Notes under the pieces: generated by a model
What the model saw: only the letters and a program-made list of their open reading frames with translations
Database searches by the model: none
Told to the model about the DNA's origin: nothing
NCBI GenBank assembly: GCA_024643445.1
Contig: JAHEMX010000203.1
Span: 1-6,835, forward strand
DNA: 6,835 nt
Direction of reading: 5' to 3'
Source of the DNA: Desulfobulbaceae bacterium
Lineage (GTDB): Bacteria; Desulfobacterota; Desulfobulbia; Desulfobulbales; Desulfocapsaceae
Translations under genes and position numbers: made by a program
In this document: piece by piece, positions 4,634 to 6,835 of the stretch
How the letters are laid out: every line of letters begins with the position of its first letter
Numbering within the stretch: the stretch's first letter is position 1

Positions 4634-6763
4634 ATGCTCGAAAATCAACAGCGTTATCAGCGAATAGCAGACAGCCTGCAGATCTCTGCGAATCAGGTGG
4701 AAGCAACAGCGACGCTGCTGGCGGAAGGTGCCAGCGTGCCCTTTATCTCACGATATCGCAAGGAGGTAACCGGTTCCCTCGATGAGTTACAGATCAGTAT
4801 TATCCGGGACCAGCGCCTTAAACTGGCAGAGCTCGATAAACGGCGCCAGTCCATCATGGATATGCTCCTGACGAGGGATATCCTGACCGATGGTTTGCGG
4901 GCAGCTCTGCTCGGGGCTGAGACGATGACGACCCTCGAGGACATCTACCTCCCGTTCAAGCAGAAAAGAAAGACCCGCGCCATGGCGGCCAGGGAAAAGG
5001 GATTGGAACCCCTGGCCCGGGCGATCTTTGAGGGCCAGGATGAGAGCCTCGATGTTTCTGCTTTTTTGCATCCCGAAGCGGGGGTGAACAGTGAGGATGT
5101 GGCCCTTGCCGGAGCCCGGGACGTCATGGCTGAGTGGGTCAATGAAGATCCGGCTGTTCGCAGCCTTTTGCGCCGGAGCTTTGCCGAAAAGGCGCTGATC
5201 CGATCCGAGGTGGTGAAGACGATGGAAGAGACCGGGGCCAAATTCCGTGACTATTTCGACTGGCGGGAAGAGGCGCGAAAGGCGCCCGGGCACCGGTTGC
5301 TTGCTCTTTTTCGCGGCGAGGCAGAGGACGTTTTGAGACTGTCGGTCAGGCCGGACAACGAGCTGGCCCTGGCTCTGCTTAACAGCCATTACCTTTTTCG
5401 CGGGAAATACCGTGACCAGCTGAGACTGGCCGTGGAGGACAGTTACAAACGGTTGCTGGCTCCCTCCCTGGAAAAGGAGTTGCGCGGGAGTCTGAAAGAG
5501 CGGGCTGACCGGGAAGCAATACGGGTTTTCAGTGATAATCTTCGCGAGTTGCTTCTGGCACCACCCTTGGGCCAGAAACGAATTATGGCTCTGGACCCCG
5601 GATTTAGAACCGGGGCAAAGCTGGTCTGCCTGAATGAACAGGGCGTTCTGCTCCATTATACCACTATTTATCCGACGCACGGCGGGCCTAAAAAAGAAGA
5701 GGCCGCAACGATCGTTCGTGATTTATGCCGGGTACACAGGGTTCAGGCCATCGCGGTCGGTAACGGTACGGCCGGTCGTGAGACGGAGGAATTCATTCGC
5801 GGTCTTGATCTTAAGGGCACGATCATCATCACCCAGGTTAACGAAAGCGGCGCTTCAATCTACTCGGCCTCCGAGGTAGCCCGTCGAGAGTTCCCCGACC
5901 ATGATGTTACCGTCCGCGGTGCTGTCTCTATCGGACGGCGTCTCCAGGATCCTCTGGCGGAACTGGTCAAGCTTGATCCCAAATCAATAGGGGTCGGGCA
6001 GTATCAGCACGATGTTAATCAGGCAGAACTCAAAAAGGGGCTCGAGGAGCTGGTGATGACCTGTGTGAACAGCGTCGGGGTCGAGGTAAACAGCGCCTCA
6101 CCGGAACTGCTCGCCTGTGTCTCGGGGCTTGGTCCGGTTCTGGCTGCCAATATCATTGCTTATCGCGATGAGCATGGTCCCTTTCCCACGAGGGAAGAAT
6201 TGCTGAAGGTCCCACGGCTCGGAGCAAAAGCGTTTGAACAGTGTGCCGGTTTCCTGCGTATCCATGGGGCAAAAAATCCCCTGGATAATTCTGCCGTTCA
6301 CCCGGAGCGCTATGACACGGTAGTGAAAATGGCGAAGGATCTTGATTGTGTTGTTGCCGATTTGATCAACAGAAAGGAACTCAGGGACTCTATTGATCTC
6401 AAACGTTATGTCTCCGGCCAGCTCGGGTTACCGACCCTGCAGGATATTATGGGAGAACTCGCCCGGCCCGGTCGTGATCCGCGCCGGGAATTTACGTCCT
6501 TCACCTTTGACAAGCGGGTCAGCGCTATTGGTGATCTTGCTGCTGAGATGAGGCTTCCCGGTATCGTGACGAATGTCACCCGTTTTGGTGCCTTTATCGA
6601 TGTCGGCGTCCACCAGGACGGGCTTGCGCATATAAGCGAATTGGCCGACAGGTATGTCAGGGATCCTGCCGAGGTGGTGAAAGTCGGGCAGCATGTGACG
6701 GTGCGCGTTCTTGAGGTGGATCTGAAGCGAAAGCGGATTTCCCTTTCCCTGCGCGGCTTGTAA
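4634..6763 (+). CDS. tex: Transcription accessory protein Tex (S1 RNA-binding)
   Basis: Tex is a cytoplasmic nucleic-acid-binding protein, related to eukaryotic Spt6, that associates with transcription and tolerates or supports stressed gene expression. This 709-residue copy has the full domain order: N-terminal helical Tex_N region with VPFISRYRKEVTG (35-47), YqgF/RuvX-like nuclease fold opening at ALDPGFRTGAK (near 319-329) with GNGTAGRET (376-384) and GQYQHDVNQ (455-463), helix-hairpin-helix region (about 488-545, SGLGPVLAANI and PRLGAKAFEQ), and a C-terminal S1 domain (about 641-709). It ends right after the S1 domain, without the basic or Gly-rich tail some homologues carry. ATG 4634 is chosen because family homology begins there. 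The frame stays open upstream to a GTG at 4493, but that part looks like translated intergenic DNA. No good ribosome binding site precedes 4634; the nearest purine-rich stretch, AGGAAG (4599-4604), is 29 nt away. Neighbours suggest no functional link. Confidence 0.95.
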   Translation: MLENQQRYQRIADSLQISANQVEATATLLAEGASVPFISRYRKEVTGSLDELQISIIRDQRLKLAELDKRRQSIMDMLLTRDILTDGLRAALLGAETMTTLEDIYLPFKQKRKTRAMAAREKGLEPLARAIFEGQDESLDVSAFLHPEAGVNSEDVALAGARDVMAEWVNEDPAVRSLLRRSFAEKALIRSEVVKTMEETGAKFRDYFDWREEARKAPGHRLLALFRGEAEDVLRLSVRPDNELALALLNSHYLFRGKYRDQLRLAVEDSYKRLLAPSLEKELRGSLKERADREAIRVFSDNLRELLLAPPLGQKRIMALDPGFRTGAKLVCLNEQGVLLHYTTIYPTHGGPKKEEAATIVRDLCRVHRVQAIAVGNGTAGRETEEFIRGLDLKGTIIITQVNESGASIYSASEVARREFPDHDVTVRGAVSIGRRLQDPLAELVKLDPKSIGVGQYQHDVNQAELKKGLEELVMTCVNSVGVEVNSASPELLACVSGLGPVLAANIIAYRDEHGPFPTREELLKVPRLGAKAFEQCAGFLRIHGAKNPLDNSAVHPERYDTVVKMAKDLDCVVADLINRKELRDSIDLKRYVSGQLGLPTLQDIMGELARPGRDPRREFTSFTFDKRVSAIGDLAAEMRLPGIVTNVTRFGAFIDVGVHQDGLAHISELADRYVRDPAEVVKVGQHVTVRVLEVDLKRKRISLSLRGL

Positions 6764-6835
6764 CGTTATAAAAAAATGTTTTGCGGCGGTGCCGGCAGCA
6801 GCATCATGGCCATCCGGCGATGAGGATTCCTCGGG
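6764..6835. other. Downstream flank of tex, no gene seen
   Basis: An A-rich run (6768-6776) and GC-rich sequence follow the tex stop. GCCGG (6791-6795) and CCGGC (6814-6818) could pair across a 18-nt loop, and GAGG-ATT-CCTC (6822-6832) is a short dyad at the window edge. A terminator may continue beyond the window, but none is complete here. A 15-codon frame from the ATG at 6776 is too short to support. Confidence 0.4.

Noticed and set aside
4787..5680. 297-codon minus-strand frame opposite tex
   Set aside because: Antisense shadow of a well-conserved tex gene, with no start signal or family motif.
1..6835. CRISPR array, insertion sequence, tRNA or rRNA gene
   Set aside because: No regularly spaced repeats, transposase motifs, terminal inverted repeats or conserved RNA gene sequences were seen.

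Overview
The window reads as bacterial chromosome from an anaerobe that can insert selenocysteine. The most likely source is a Desulfobacterota-type (former deltaproteobacterial) genome. This rests on a selenocysteine peroxiredoxin of the kind known from such anaerobes, a SECIS loop identical to that of E. coli fdhF, a nickel-racemase homologue and moderately GC-rich coding DNA. The taxonomic placement is inference; no marker gene is present.

Layout. Positions 1-854 hold no intact gene. They contain unassigned DNA ending in a good plus-strand intrinsic terminator (322-356), a minus-strand remnant of the C-terminus of a DUF1254/DUF1214 protein (380-610), and a sigma70-like promoter (759-786) followed by a perfect 14-bp palindrome (800-813). 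Positions 855-1571 encode one selenoprotein peroxiredoxin. Its reading frame is crossed by a UGA at 1101-1103, exactly where the peroxidatic cysteine belongs, and a SECIS-type hairpin lies 17 nt downstream. A standard gene caller would split it into two unrelated-looking ORFs. A strong hairpin (1582-1613) separates it from a tight three-gene plus-strand cluster: a small SAF-domain subunit (1654-1944) and a large subunit (1961-3139) of a UxaA/altronate-dehydratase-family enzyme, then a LarA-like nickel hydroxyacid racemase/epimerase homologue (3150-4400). After a 233-nt structured gap comes tex (4634-6763), an RNA-binding transcription accessory protein. The last 72 bases show no gene.

How the genes may work together. 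The SAF subunit, large subunit and LarA homologue are spaced by 16 and 10 nt and are almost certainly co-translated. The simplest reading is a hydroxyacid or sugar-acid pathway in which the LarA-like enzyme inverts a C2 stereocentre and the UxaA-type dehydratase/lyase removes water (or another leaving group) to give a 2-keto acid. The substrate cannot be read from the sequence. The peroxiredoxin has its own promoter and may be an independent peroxide-defence unit. tex is a housekeeping neighbour.

The most interesting items are the selenocysteine peroxiredoxin that lacks the usual resolving cysteine but carries an N-terminal Cys extension, and the UxaA-LarA gene trio.
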